64,000 bases of DNA from Diphasiastrum complanatum (Eukaryota > Streptophyta > Lycopodiopsida > Lycopodiales > Lycopodiaceae): the NCBI GenBank assembly GCA_029204225.1, contig CM055097.1, forward strand, positions 50,628,195 to 50,692,194, given 5' to 3'. The position numbers were made by a program, and so were the translations under genes. Positions 32,961 through 44,278 of this stretch are shown here, piece after piece. How positions within the stretch are numbered: position 1 is the stretch's first letter; each line of letters starts with the position of its first letter. The notes under the pieces are model-generated. The model made no database searches and had not been told where the DNA came from. It worked only from the letters and a program-made list of their open reading frames with translations.

Positions 32961-34265
32961 TATAGAAAATGTTTGAACTACTATGTGAGTTTTCTTCAAA
33001 CGCCTATGGGTTGGTGGAACTTCCAAAGGATAAGAAAGTTATAGCATGCAAGTGGATATTCAAGGTGAAAAAAAACCAAGATGGATCAATTCATGTATAA
33101 GGCAAGGTTGGTGGCCAAGAGATATGCACAAGAACATGGTATTGACTATGATGAGACCTTTTCACCCGTGGCAAAGATGGTAAGCATTCGGGTCATCATC
33201 TCTCTTGCTACAAGATTTGGTTGGGATCTATGGCAATTGGATATCACTAATGCATTCTTGAATAGTGATCTTGAGAAGTAAGTTTACATGGAGCAACCCG
33301 AGGGCTACATCTCACATGGAATGCCAAATCATGTTTGTTATTTGTGAAAGAGTTTGTATGGTCTTAAGCAAGCCCCTAGGAGTAGGTATGCTAAGCTTAA
33401 CACATTTCTACTTTCTCAAAACTTTGTTATGAGTGAGTATGATCATTCACTTTATTATAGATTTGATGGAAATGATGTTACCATTCTACTAATCTATGTG
33501 GATGATATCATATTGAGTGGAGGCAACAATCAAGATATTGATGAGAGCAAGATTGCGCTCAAGAAGGATTTTGAGGTGCATTATCTTGGACATTTGCATT
33601 ATATCTTGGGAATAGAAGTTTTTAGGTCTTCTCAATCTACTTTCATTTGTCAAGAGAAGTATACTAACTCTATTCTAAAAAGATTTCATATGGTAGATGC
33701 AAAGCCTTGTGATACACCTATGGAGTCAAATGTAAAGCTCACTATAAGAGGTAATGAAAGATACTTCAAGGACATTACTCTCTATAAGAAGCTAGTTAGT
33801 TCACTCATTTATCTAACCATCACAAGGCCTGATCTAAGCTATTATGTTGGTAGATTAAGCCAATATATGCAAAATCCTAGTGTGGGGCATTGGAAGTTAG
33901 GTCTCATTGTCATCTAGTGAGGCCAAGTACAAAGCACTAACATCATGCACAAAGATGATGTTATGGATCAAAAGGATGGTGAGAGATCTTCACTTGATGA
34001 GTTTTTCAAAGAGTCCAATCATCTTTTGTAACAACCTTTCAGCCCAAAAGTTGGCAAGCAATCTTATCTTTCATGCAAGGAGCAAGCATATCGAGGTGGC
34101 ATAACATTTTGTTAGGGAGCAAGTCATGGCAAAGGAGGTGGAGCTTCAACATGTTTCTTCAAAGGAATGTGTGGCTGATATCTTCACCAAAGCATTGGGA
34201 AAAGACTTGTTTACAAAGCATAGAACATCACTTGGTGTATTTTTCCAAAATCTACGCTAAAACTA
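32961..34265 (+). pseudogene. Copia RT and RNase H, fused behind a Gypsy-type gag
   Basis: From about 33015 the translation is Copia RT (VELPKDKKVIACKWIFKVK, FSPVAKMVSIRVIISLATR, WQLDITNAFLN, catalytic YVDDIILSGG near 33498). RNase H starts after a deletion at about 33897 and keeps SSSEAKYKAL, IIFCNNLSAQKLASN and VSSKECVADIFTKAL. The first catalytic Asp region of RNase H is gone. Stops at 33099, 33280 and 33345 and a stop at 34102 break the frame. This RT is related to but distinct from that of C and E. Confidence 0.8.
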
Positions 34266-34278
34266 GTTGAAGAGGGAG

Positions 34279-34780
34279 TGTGAGAAATATCAACTAGTTT
34301 GGTCATATTTTGTTTATTTGGCAACTTGAGACCAATATGCATTTTTAGACTTAGAGATAAACATTTCAAAGTTATTTTTAGTCTAAATGTTTTTGAATTA
34401 CCACTTTTGAAAAGTGTGGAAAATGTAGTAGGTCGAGTTTGGACATATTCAAATTTGAATGTTAGATACATTGAATCTAGTCATATTGTTGATAGGGTTA
34501 TTATTCTAGAAGTTTTTATGAAAAAAATAGGCATGGACCTGTTATAAATAGATGTACACATGTGGGAAGAAAACTTAACTCTCCCTCTCTCTCTCTCTAC
34601 TCTCTCTCTCTCATGCTTATACATGAGATCTCTTTGGGGTTCCATACTCATTGGTGCACATTGGTGTTGATATCTTAACTTTTTGTGTGTAGAATCAGTT
34701 GGTTTCATGTTTATTGCATACACACGTGTGAGATATAGTAGCTTACTATTTTTGTATGGACAAAAATAGTACTTTATCAT
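34279..34780 (+). repeat. 3' LTR of the Copia part at 32961-34265
   Basis: It starts TGTGAGAAATATCAAC after a purine run (GAAGAGGGAG). It contains TATAAATA at 34543-34550, a CT-rich stretch at 34579-34612 and the CACACGTGTG palindrome at 34721-34730. The right edge (near ACTTTATCA) is approximate because no second copy is present. Confidence 0.6.
34543..34550 (+). promoter_or_regulatory. TATA box in LTR
   Basis: TATAAATA about 265 bp into the LTR, followed by GATGTACACATGTGG and a CT-rich leader-like stretch. The position fits a U3 promoter. Confidence 0.5.
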
Positions 34781-37268
34781 TCATATCTGAGAGTTTGAAG
34801 CTTCTATGCATTGATAGAGCTAGTTTTCTACATTGTCAATGGTGCTAGATGTGCTATCTTAAGTAATCAAAGATCTTAGAGCTAGATTGTATATGTAGAT
34901 ATTACCTAAAAAATGAGGATACCAAATGGGCCCCCTTGTGTGGTGTCAAATGTGCATGTTGATGTGATGGTTTGTTTTTTCAAGTCTTCTAGTCCGTTTT
35001 TACCTCTTAAGTATCTGTGATTTGTTGTGTGTTTTTTAAAAAAAATACATAGTTATGATTTTGGCCTTCAAATTAAGGATCACAATTAAGTGTTGTTTAC
35101 AACAAAACAAAGCTAGGATTAGATACATTTTTGCATATTGATATGTGTATGGGTAGGGAGGATCACTTTATCATACAAAGTATCAACAAACACATGGTTC
35201 TATAAATATAATAGATAAAAATCAATCAACAAGATGATAACTTGGCCGACACACTATCATACATAATTTCATCCTTCCAATCACAATGGTAATATGGGAA
35301 TCATGTGTTACCACTATAAGAGAAGACACATCACCAACACCACTACAAGAAAAGACACATCACCATATGTCACCACTACAAGAAAAGACATGTCACCATA
35401 TGCTAGCACTACAATAGAAGAAATTCCACCAAATGCATAAGCAATTATTGTTGGGTTCCAAATCTACTATTATTGTTCTTACACATATTTGAAACTTTGA
35501 CTCTCCCCTATTAAATCTTCTTAAACTTGTGTCCTGGCACATATCTGGGTTATGTAGAATATTCATGAGAAAAGAACTTAAATGTTGCTTTCTTGTATAT
35601 AATTTCAAAATAATTTTTTTCATAATAGATTCATATGAAAATATGATTTAAATCTACACTAATTGAGCTTACATTCAAGAAGTATTCAAGAAAGTTGAAT
35701 TTGATCAACATAATGGAAGATCATTTGAATCATTCTTTAGCTAAAACAGTCTCATATATGAAGGATTTTGATATTATTTCATTTGATAGGAATTATTACA
35801 TTAATAGAATACTGGGATGTGAATGGTCCAAATAAAACAAAATGCAACTTCAAGACAATCAAATACATTAAGATAGAGAACATGAAATTATGCCTATGAA
35901 AATATTGCACAATGGGCTATTGATTAAGGAGAGATTGAATTTTGTATTTTGATGAAAATGGAAGACTAGCCACTTCTCATATCTTTATTTTTGTATCAAG
36001 TAAACATATGTACAATTCAATTAGCATTTGAAGCTCGAGAGACAAGACTTGATGAAAGACATGTCGGGGGATTGTATCCTCTCCCATAGGTGTAGAGTCA
36101 ATTGCACACCATGACATACAAGAAAATATGTTATCAAGAAGCTTCAAATGCAAGAAAGACAATCCTTTAAAGAGAAAGTCAAGAGGAAAACAAATTTTTT
36201 TTTGAAGATAACTCACCTCACTTTGATTGATAACTAGTTGGTCCAAAAAAAGCCTACTAGCTTTTAAGTTTATTTTCAGCCTCCCTGGATGATGTGCTTG
36301 CACAAAAGTGTTCAAAAAATTATTGTTCGTAGAAGTTGCCTTAACAACTTCATATTCTTTTCTTTTTCTATTCTTCTTTTTTCCATATTTGGTTAGTAAC
36401 TTGACTTACTTGAAACAAAATGCACTTCTCAGAAAATCACGAAAGTTTTGGTAACAAAATGAGGTAATATGTCGAATAAAGTTTACTTTCAATTTTACCT
36501 ACTATTAATTAGAAAGCAAGGCTACCTATTAGATACAATAGTTTTATTGTCAGGATCATAGCTCACTTGATAGTAGATACATTTTCTATGCAATGAAAGG
36601 ACGGGAGTTGTGACAAGGTGAATGTGAGGTCCCACTATGAGTTTTGTTCATATATTGTGCAAATACTAGAAAACATGTACACCTTAGATTATAAATTCTC
36701 CTTAAAATGAATCTTTAGATTTAATCTGAATCTTTAGATTTAATCTCTTCACTATTTCTTTTGTCCTTGAAAAATTTACATTCCATAGAATTGAAACTAT
36801 TACTTTACTTCTAGGCCATTCAAAAGACAAGATATGTTGTGCTGTGCATTACAAGTGACATGACTAAATTTGTGGGATGAAAAATGTTTGATGTTGATTT
36901 TTGGAATTAAATTTTTCTAATATTTTTTTATAGAAAAAAATCAATTAGCATCTATAAACAAGAACGTTGTAGTGTTGCACATAGGCTTTTGGCCACATAA
37001 AAAATGTTTCGTGTGGTAACTAACAATTCTTTTTGGTGCTTTGAAAATGATTAAAAACATAAAGTATTACTTATTTTTTGAGGAAAAGAAACTCATGATC
37101 TTGCAAGTGAACATTGAAAATGTACTATGTAATGTTTTTCATATCGGTTTGTGAGCTTAATTGTGATTTCATAATATTGTGTAATAGCTTGCAATGGGTG
37201 TCTAAATATTGGTTGATGTTCGAAACAACAAGTTTTCAAGAGGTATCCCATTTTGGTCGTTTGATCTC
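34781..37268. other. Unassigned AT-rich stretch
   Basis: No recognisable gene. It holds a 33-bp tandem repeat at 35310-35420 (listed separately) and a perfect 19-bp direct duplication near 36715-36752 (GAATCTTTAGATTTAATCT). A 112-codon minus-strand frame at 35977-36315 resembles nothing I know and has low-complexity neighbours; I do not call it a gene. Confidence 0.5.
35310..35420. repeat. 33-bp tandem repeat with CACTACAAGAAAA core
   Basis: About 3.5 units of ACCACTACAAGAAAAGACA-type sequence: 35310, 35339, 35372 and a partial unit at 35405. The word CACTACAAGAAAA is the typical terminal/subterminal word of plant CACTA (En/Spm) DNA transposons. No matching inverted end or transposase was found nearby. 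Confidence 0.6.
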
Positions 37269-37753
37269 TGATGAGTATCTCTTCATGCATCCCCTCTTAT
37301 GTCTCTGCTTCTCTAGTCGCTCATTTACTTATAGTAGCTGGTAGATCTTGTGTTATTCTGACTTTATAACTAACAATTGTTTAACTAACTAATTAGGATA
37401 GTCATTATTGGAGCGTGAAGACATAGACAATATGTACTTGGAATCCTATATAAATTTGTAGTGTCACATTTTTTGCATTTTTTGGGAGAATTGTTGCATA
37501 TCTGAAGGTGCGTGAAATGGACTAAAACCTTCAGTGAACACTTTGTCGTCTTTTTTGCAAAACCTTTAGAGCTCAGAAAATTTTGAAAGTGAAGCGGAAG
37601 TCTTTGTCGGGTTTTTCACCTGTTGCGACATTCAGTTACAAAATGCAGACTGTTGAAATACAGTTCATTTTCTGTAGACATATTTGAGAGAGTAGTTTTG
37701 AGAGAAGGAAGGAGGGCTGCTGGGATGAGTAGGAGTTAGATTAAATTCCAGCA
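37269..37753 (-). repeat. 3' LTR of Copia F, truncated at its distal end
   Basis: It is about 90% similar to the right-hand LTR between 40064 and 40550. On the minus strand it starts TGCTGG directly after a polypurine tract (AAGGAGGAG). Similarity ends at about 37269, whereas the right copy seems to extend further to about 39875. Confidence 0.75.
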
Positions 37754-39330
37754 CTCCTCCTTAAGCTTACTGCTACAAATCTGAACTGCAATTGAGATTT
37801 ATCATATCTAGTAAGGTAGAATGTTTATCTCTAGACAATGGGCTTGTCAAAATATCAGCCAACATCCTGTCTGTGTGACAGTAACTTAGTACACATCTTT
37901 ATTTTGAACTTTCGTGAACTGAATTTCTATGTGTTTAGTTCTAGCATGAGTATGTGGGTTTAGAGATAGAGCTATGCAGCTTTGATTGTCGCACGGGAGT
38001 ATTGTTGAACCAATCTGTGGGAATTGCAGATCCTGTAGCAACCTTTTGAGCCAAATGATCTCCTTCACTGTTGATGTAGCTGCAACATATTTGAATATTG
38101 TGGAGGACAACGAAATGCATTTCTGCTTTCTGTTGTTCCATGAAATGGGTCCTCTTGCAAGGAACAAATATAACCTGATGTGGATTTTGTGGTATCCACG
38201 TCTCCTGCCCAATCTAAATATGAATAAGTGATTAACGAAAGTGCAGCTTCTATATTATCGTCACAGTTCAAAGCATAGTGCTTTGTAGCTTGAATGTACT
38301 TCAGTACTCTTTGCAGAGCCTTCCAATGTTGTAAGCATGGATTGGACATGTATTGAGACAGTGTGCTTATCGCATATGCTAGATCAGGTCGTGTGTAGAT
38401 CATAGAATACATTATAGATCCTATGACATACTGATAAAGATACCTGCACATTTCTTATTGATTTGCTTGAGTTCTGGGGCACATGTCTTTGGACAACTTC
38501 GATCCTAGATTCATAGGTGTGTCTATGGGCTTGCAATCCACCATGCCATATCTGCATAGTACATTGATTAAATAGGACTCTTGGCTTATAGTGATCCTTC
38601 TGCTTGCGTGATCTCTGTTGATATCCATACCGAGTAGGTAATGAACTAGGCCTAAATCAGTCATCTCAAATTATGATGAAAGCAAAGATTTGGCTTCATG
38701 CAGTAACTGATTTGAATTGCTGATGATTAAAGAATCATCAACGTACAATGCTATAATAATATAGCTTGACCCTTTACGCTTGAGATACACATTAGAGTCT
38801 GCGGAGCAAGAAGTGAAATTATGCTGCAACAAGAAGTGGTTGATTCTTGCTTGAGGGCATATAGTGCCTTGTGCAATTTACATACCAAATGCTCTTGGCC
38901 TTGAAGGACGTAACCTTCTGGTTGATAAATGAATATGTCTTCTTGTATATATATGTGAAGGAACACTGTCTGGACGTCCATCTGGTGAATGTCCAGATCT
39001 TCTACAACTGCTATAGCCAACAAGGTGTGAATAGATTGATGTTTTACTACTGGATTGAAGGTGTCAGTGTAATCTATTCCATATACTTGCTCAAATCCTT
39101 TAACCACCAATTGAGCTTTCCATTTGGATATTAATCCATCTGGCTTAAGCTTTAGCTTGAAGATCCACTTAGAGTCAATCAATTTTATACCTGCACAAGA
39201 ACTAACAAGACTCCAGGTCTTGTTCTTCATCAGAGAATTGTACTCATCATTCACGGCAGCTTTCCATCCGTCTGCATTTGACATTGACAAATGCTTCTAC
39301 GGCTTGCTATCAGTTTTTGGAGGGACAGTG
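37754..39330 (-). pseudogene. Copia F reverse transcriptase and RNase H, minus strand
   Basis: The RT begins at 39290 (GWKAAVNDEYNSLMKNKTW, DSKWIFKLKLKPDG, HQMDVQTVFLH) and is followed by broken frames down to 37886. Near 38664-38455 lies TDLGLVHYLLGMDI and VDCKPIDTPMN; near 38440-38120 lies SIMYSMIYTRPDLAYAIS and the RNase H motif DWAGDVDTTKSTSGY. The end has CDNQSCIAL. The YVDD catalytic loop region (about 38670-38760) is degraded. Several frameshifts separate the pieces. Upstream the RT joins gag sequence almost directly. Confidence 0.8.
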
Positions 39331-39694
39331 CAGGTGTATTGCTCAGAAGCAATACCAGGGTATCGGATGGAAGATTGGCAAGAAGAAACATTGTTGAGTC
39401 TTCTTCTGAAATAGGGGAACCTATGGCAGCAAGTTGATTCAGCAACTATTTGCTATTTGATACATGAGCAATCTAAGTGTCCTTCAGATTTAAGGATACA
39501 ATGGCAAGTGCTTTGCCATCCTTTGCTTCCCATCCTAGAAGCAGTTCTGGTTCTGCTGGTTTGACAATAGAACCGTTGACATATCCCCATAGCTCCTTCT
39601 CGATTAAGAACATCCTCATTTTGAACTTCCACATGTGAAAATCATCTCCATTAAACTTGTTGATCAAACGGATCTCTGAGGTTGAACCTTCCAT
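39250..39694 (-). pseudogene. Copia F gag N-terminus, minus strand
   Basis: The start at 39694 gives MEGSTSEIRLINKFNGDDF and HMWKFKMRMFLIEKELWGYV, the classic Copia gag beginning. A second frame to 39251 carries LLANLPSDTLVLL, the middle of gag. The gag then runs into RT: zinc knuckle, protease and integrase are missing. The primer-binding site lies upstream at 39857-39869. Confidence 0.8.
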
Positions 39695-39856
39695 TGTAAT
39701 CGAATATCAGAGATTGAACACAAACAACATATGAACTAGCTCCTGAAAACAAGAACGTATAAGTTCCTTTGTATGTCCTAGACTCTAATAATCCAAAAAG
39801 ACCCGAGCTATGATACCAAGAATAATGGAAATGTATATGGCTCTTGATGAATCATC

Positions 39857-39869
39857 AGCTCTGATACCA
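39857..39869 (-). other. Primer-binding site of Copia F
   Basis: The plus strand reads AGCTCTGATACCA, the reverse complement of TGGTATCAGAGCT. It sits between gag and the right-hand LTR. A decayed look-alike (GCTATGATACCA) lies at about 39803-39814. Confidence 0.75.
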
Positions 39870-39874
39870 CTCTA

Positions 39875-40550
39875 TGGAAAACTTCTGAAACGAAGTCCCA
39901 ACCAACAAGAAAAGACAATGAATACTATGAAGAATAGTGATAACTGTGTGAACAAAGATTAGAGAAATGTCCAGTTTGTGTTGAATATGATTATCAATGT
40001 AGGAGTCTTAGACTACCATGAATAGAGATTTCATAAACAATTAGGTGTCTGTGACAGCCATGTGGAGTATCTCTTCATGCATCCCCTCTTATGTCTCTGG
40101 TTCTCCAATCGCTCATTTACTTATAGCAGTTGGTAGATCTTGTGTTATTCTGACTTTACAATTACAAGATAGTTTAAAAGCTGTTTAACTAACTAATTAG
40201 GATAGTCGTTATTGGAGCGTGAAGACGTAGACAGTCTGTACGTACTTGGAATCCTGCATAAATCTATAGTGTCGTATTTTTCGGGAGAATTGTCGCATAT
40301 CTGAAGGTGCGTGAAATCGACTAAAACCTTCAGTGAACACTTTGTCATCTTTTTCACAAAACCTTTAGTGCTTTGAAAATTTCGAAAGTGAAGTGGAAGT
40401 CTTTGTCGGGTTTTTTGCCTGTTGCGACATTCAGTTAAAAAATGCAGACTGTTGAAAGAGTTTATTTTCTGCAGACATCTTTGAGAGAGTAGTTTTGAGA
40501 GAAGGAAGGAGGGCTGTTGGGATGAGTAGGAGTTAGATTAAATTCCAACA
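39875..40550 (-). repeat. 5' LTR of Copia F
   Basis: On the minus strand it starts TGTTGGAATTTAATC at 40550. The inner edge is set five bases before the primer-binding site and is approximate. About 485 bp are shared with the left LTR. Confidence 0.65.
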
Positions 40551-40856
40551 TATCATTATACACAAACTCTACTGAAGGTCTATTTGTGTACCAATAACAT
40601 ATGCAAAGCATGTATTGCAAGATCTAACCCTCTCTGTCTGGCCGTCTGTCAATACTGCTCATTCGCAACTGTGGTCTCAGCATGGCAAACACGTCTGCCT
40701 AGAAATTACCCAGATCCCTGTCAGACACAATGAACGTCGAAAGTCCATTCAACTTGTAGAAACACGTATAAAACTACGAAACTGAATAAATGAATGGATG
40801 TAGATTAAAGATTGATTATTTGGCTGAATCACTCCCACTAGTAGAATAATCCAACA
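40551..40856 (-). repeat. 3' LTR of Copia G, interrupted by Copia F
   Basis: On the minus strand the LTR starts TGTTGGATTATTC at 40856 after a polypurine tract (AAGGAGGAG). Its part at 40750-40845 matches the fragment at 44183-44278. At its far end it meets the LTR of F directly, so F probably inserted here. Confidence 0.65.
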
Positions 40857-43800
40857 CTCCTCCTTAATCTGAATCCATGAATACCTTGACCTTCAAACTT
40901 AGTTCTGCACAAAATTTTGTGTGTGCATCCAAGCTTAGTGCCTCAGTAAAAATATTAGCTATCATGTCTTACATTTGACAATATTGCAAGTCTACCTCTT
41001 TGTCGAGAACTTTGCTTCTGACATAGTGATACTTAATTTCAATGTTCTTACTCCTAGAATGAAATATACGGTTGGCTGACAAAGCAATAACACTTTGATT
41101 ATCACAAAATAAAGTTGTCGAAGCATATTGTTTCAGATAAATAGCTGAACATAAGTTTCTCAACCATACTGCTTCCTTTGTAGCTTGAAAGAAATATTCT
41201 GATTCAGTAGAAGATAGAGCTATTGAAGTTTGCTTGTAAATGTTCCATGAAATAGGACCATTGTTGAGGAAGAATGTAAATCCTGATGTGGATTTACGAG
41301 TGTCTACATCTCCTGCCCAACTTGCATCTGAATAACCATTGAGAATATTGAGTTTGTCATTGTCAACTGTTTCATAACAAATGTAAAAGTTTATAGTAGC
41401 TCGAATGTATCTCATAACTCTGATAAGAGCTTTTTTTGTGTAATGTCAAGATTGGTCATAAACTGACTTAAGGAACTGACTGCAACAACTATGTCTGGTT
41501 TGGTATAGATCATCACATATGTAAGAGAACCTATTATCGAATGATAAGGATTCTCACGCATCTGCTCCTTCTCTTTGACTATCTAAGGACATTGGTCCTT
41601 TGACAATTTGAGTCTTGGATCTATGGTGAGTGAGCTAACTTGCATTTATCACCTTCGATAACTCCATTAAGATATGATGTTTGTACATCCATTTGATGTA
41701 TCTCTAGATTGGCAGCAGCAACAAATGACAATATAATTATGATTGAATAATGTTTAACTACTGGACTGTGTAGTTGACATTATATATCTGCAAAAATCCT
41801 CTCGCAAAAAGTCGAGCTTTTCTTCGATCGATACTTCCATCTACCTTGTATTTGATTTTGGATTTCCATTTGCAATCAACTACATTTATGCTAGCAGGCA
41901 ATTCAACAATAGTCCAGGTCTGGTTCTTGATGAGAGACGAATACTCTCTATCCATAGCTTCCTTCCAAAGATCAGAATTGGGATGACTAAGTGTCTCTTC
42001 GATAGTATTCAGCTCTTGAACAAGATAGGCTGTAGATTCATCGATATACCTTATAGGTGGTCTGTAGTTTCTTTTTGATCTTCTAGGAGATGAGTGAAGT
42101 TGAATATTTCCATTATGCTGTAGTTGCGGAACTGCAACATCTTCTTCAGATTTGTTGTTGATAAGTTGTTCGTCTGGAGTAGACGAGTTGGGACCTTCGA
42201 TAGGATTAGTCGACTGAGGAACTGTAATGTTCGATAATTCGAGAATATCTGATAGTTCGAGTACATGAGCTTTTCTCTTGCCTTTGAGGTCAATGAACTG
42301 ATATTCGATAAAGACGATATCACGACAGGTGAATATCTTCGACTCGATAGGACCATACAACTTATAAGCTTTTTCTGAAATAGTATAGCTAATGAAAATA
42401 GATTTGATACTGTGGAAGTTGAGCTTCTTCCTAATATCTTGCGGTATCTGCGCATAGACGATACATCCAAAATTGCATCCATTCGATAATGATGGTTTGG
42501 ACCCTGTCCAAACTTCATAAGGTGTCTTTCCTGAGAGACCTTTAGTCAGACATCTATTTTGGAAGATTTTCGGAAGTGTCGCATGAGCAAGCATACTTGA
42601 AAGCCTCCGATTTCTGCTTAATATAATAAACAGCTGTTCTTCTGGAATATTCGTCAATGAAGGTAATAAAATACTTTGCATCAGGCAATGCTGGAGTTTG
42701 CATTGGACCACATATATTTGAATGAACAACATCTATAACATCTTTTGTTGCATGCCTATGACTTGATCTAAAAAGAATCTTGGTCTGTTTTCCAAGGATG
42801 CAACAATGACAGACAGGGAGGTCAACTTTGTTGGTTGGATACTCAAGATCAAGTGCTAGGGATTGTATGGACATGTTCAACACATATGTATGATTCAAGT
42901 GTCCTAATGTATAATGCCAAAGTAATGCTTTATTGACAAGAACATAGGTTTTCAGGACTTGATTTGTGTCAGAATAACAATGAGACAGTCTATATAAGTA
43001 TCCATGACTCTTGCTGAGTGCAAGGATATTATTTGTCCTATCAATAATTTGGCATTGATCAGTCACAAACTCTACCATATGACCTAAATAAGTAATTCTA
43101 CTTATTGATAACAGATTTGTAGAGAGTTTAGGTACATACAAAACATTTGATAGTAACTTGAATTGATCATGCTAGAACTTCAATCTTATAGCGCCTTCAC
43201 CTTCGATAGTATGTGTACTTTCATCGCCAAGATGAACGAATTTTTTGTACTGTAAGGTGTATAGGACTAAAAATACTCACGATGACTGGTCATATGTTGA
43301 GTAGCTCCAAAATCCAGAAATCAAGAATTATCGAATTGTGCCTTCTGGTCTTTGACCATAAACGCTCCTTCGTCCATGTCGATTGTAGGAGATTGAGATG
43401 ATATTGCGACTACATTCGCCTTTTGATCTGGTTGCTTATTAGCATTCTTTGCTTTTAGAATCCTACAATCCTGGATCTCATGATTAGTGCATTTGCAATA
43501 CTTACAGAACATCTTTTTCTCCGATTGTGGATTGGATAATTACTCTTGATTCTATGTCGGCTTCTGATTCGATGCAGACTGCTTAGAGCTTTTATTTTTC
43601 TGTCACTTAGAGACTTTATTGACATATAGAGAGTGAGATGATGAAGTCGGAGAGGTGTCTTGACTTCTTCGATTATCTTCTTGTAGCAACATAGTGATAA
43701 CTCTAGTGAGAGTTAAATTTTAGTGTGTTCGATATGATCATCACCCAGTTTTCATATGTAGAGGGCAAGCTTGATAGCGATGTCATAATTGCGTCTTGAT

Positions 43801-44163
43801 CATCGATGGGTGATCCGACAGCTGCCATCTGATGCAAGAGATTCTTAAATTGGTTAATGTGATTCTAAAGTGAATCATCATTTGACATCTTGAGTGTGAA
43901 GAATTTTCTTCTGAGATGCAACTTGGAAGTCACGTCCCTCACATCATATAGTGAGCTCAAGATGTTCCATACTTCTTGCGAAGTTTGAGCTTCAGATACG
44001 TGGACAATCTGAGTTCCTGATATATTGAGTATGATAAGCACAAAAGCTTTACCATCCTTCGATTTCCACTTTGAGTCGTCTGTGTCGTCTTCAGTTCGTC
44101 ACCAGTGACAACATCCCACAACTTGTTGGTGATTATCAAGGTCTTCATCTTAAATTTCCACAA
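40857..44163 (-). pseudogene. Copia G gag-pol with deletions, minus strand
   Basis: From right to left: gag start region (WKFKMKTLIITNKLWDVV, 44163-43957), zinc knuckle CKYCKCTNHEIQDC (43510-43465), GAG-pre-integrase (LYVPKLSTNLLSIS, LWHYTLGHLNH, CHCCILGKQT) and integrase core (VVHSNICGPMQTP, ITFIDEYSRR) at 43141-42554. The integrase C-terminus and RT start lie at 42732-41758 (LSGKTPYEVWTGSKPS, KWKSKIKYKVDGS). The RT catalytic core with YVDD is missing: at about 41640 the sequence jumps to KLSKDQCP and the RNase H lead-in. RNase H at 41415-40969 is well kept (GYSDASWAGDVDTRKS, ALSSTESEYF, LFCDNQSVIALS). The frame is broken in several places. Confidence 0.8.
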
Positions 44164-44182
44164 TGAGCAATTCCCAAGTATT

Positions 44183-44278
44183 TCTACAGATTGTGTAGAA
44201 ACATGTATAAAATTGTAGAACTGAATAAATGAATGGAAGTAGATTAAAGATCAATTATTCGGATGAATCACTCCCAAT
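44183..44278 (-). repeat. LTR fragment of Copia G
   Basis: About 95 bp resembling 40750-40845 (GTAGAAACATGTATAAAA, GAACTGAATAAATGAATGGA). It lies directly beside the gag start, so leader, primer-binding site and most of the 5' LTR have been deleted. Confidence 0.6.

Noticed and set aside
35977-36315. 112-codon minus-strand ORF
   Set aside because: No recognised motif, isolated, and no supporting signals around it.
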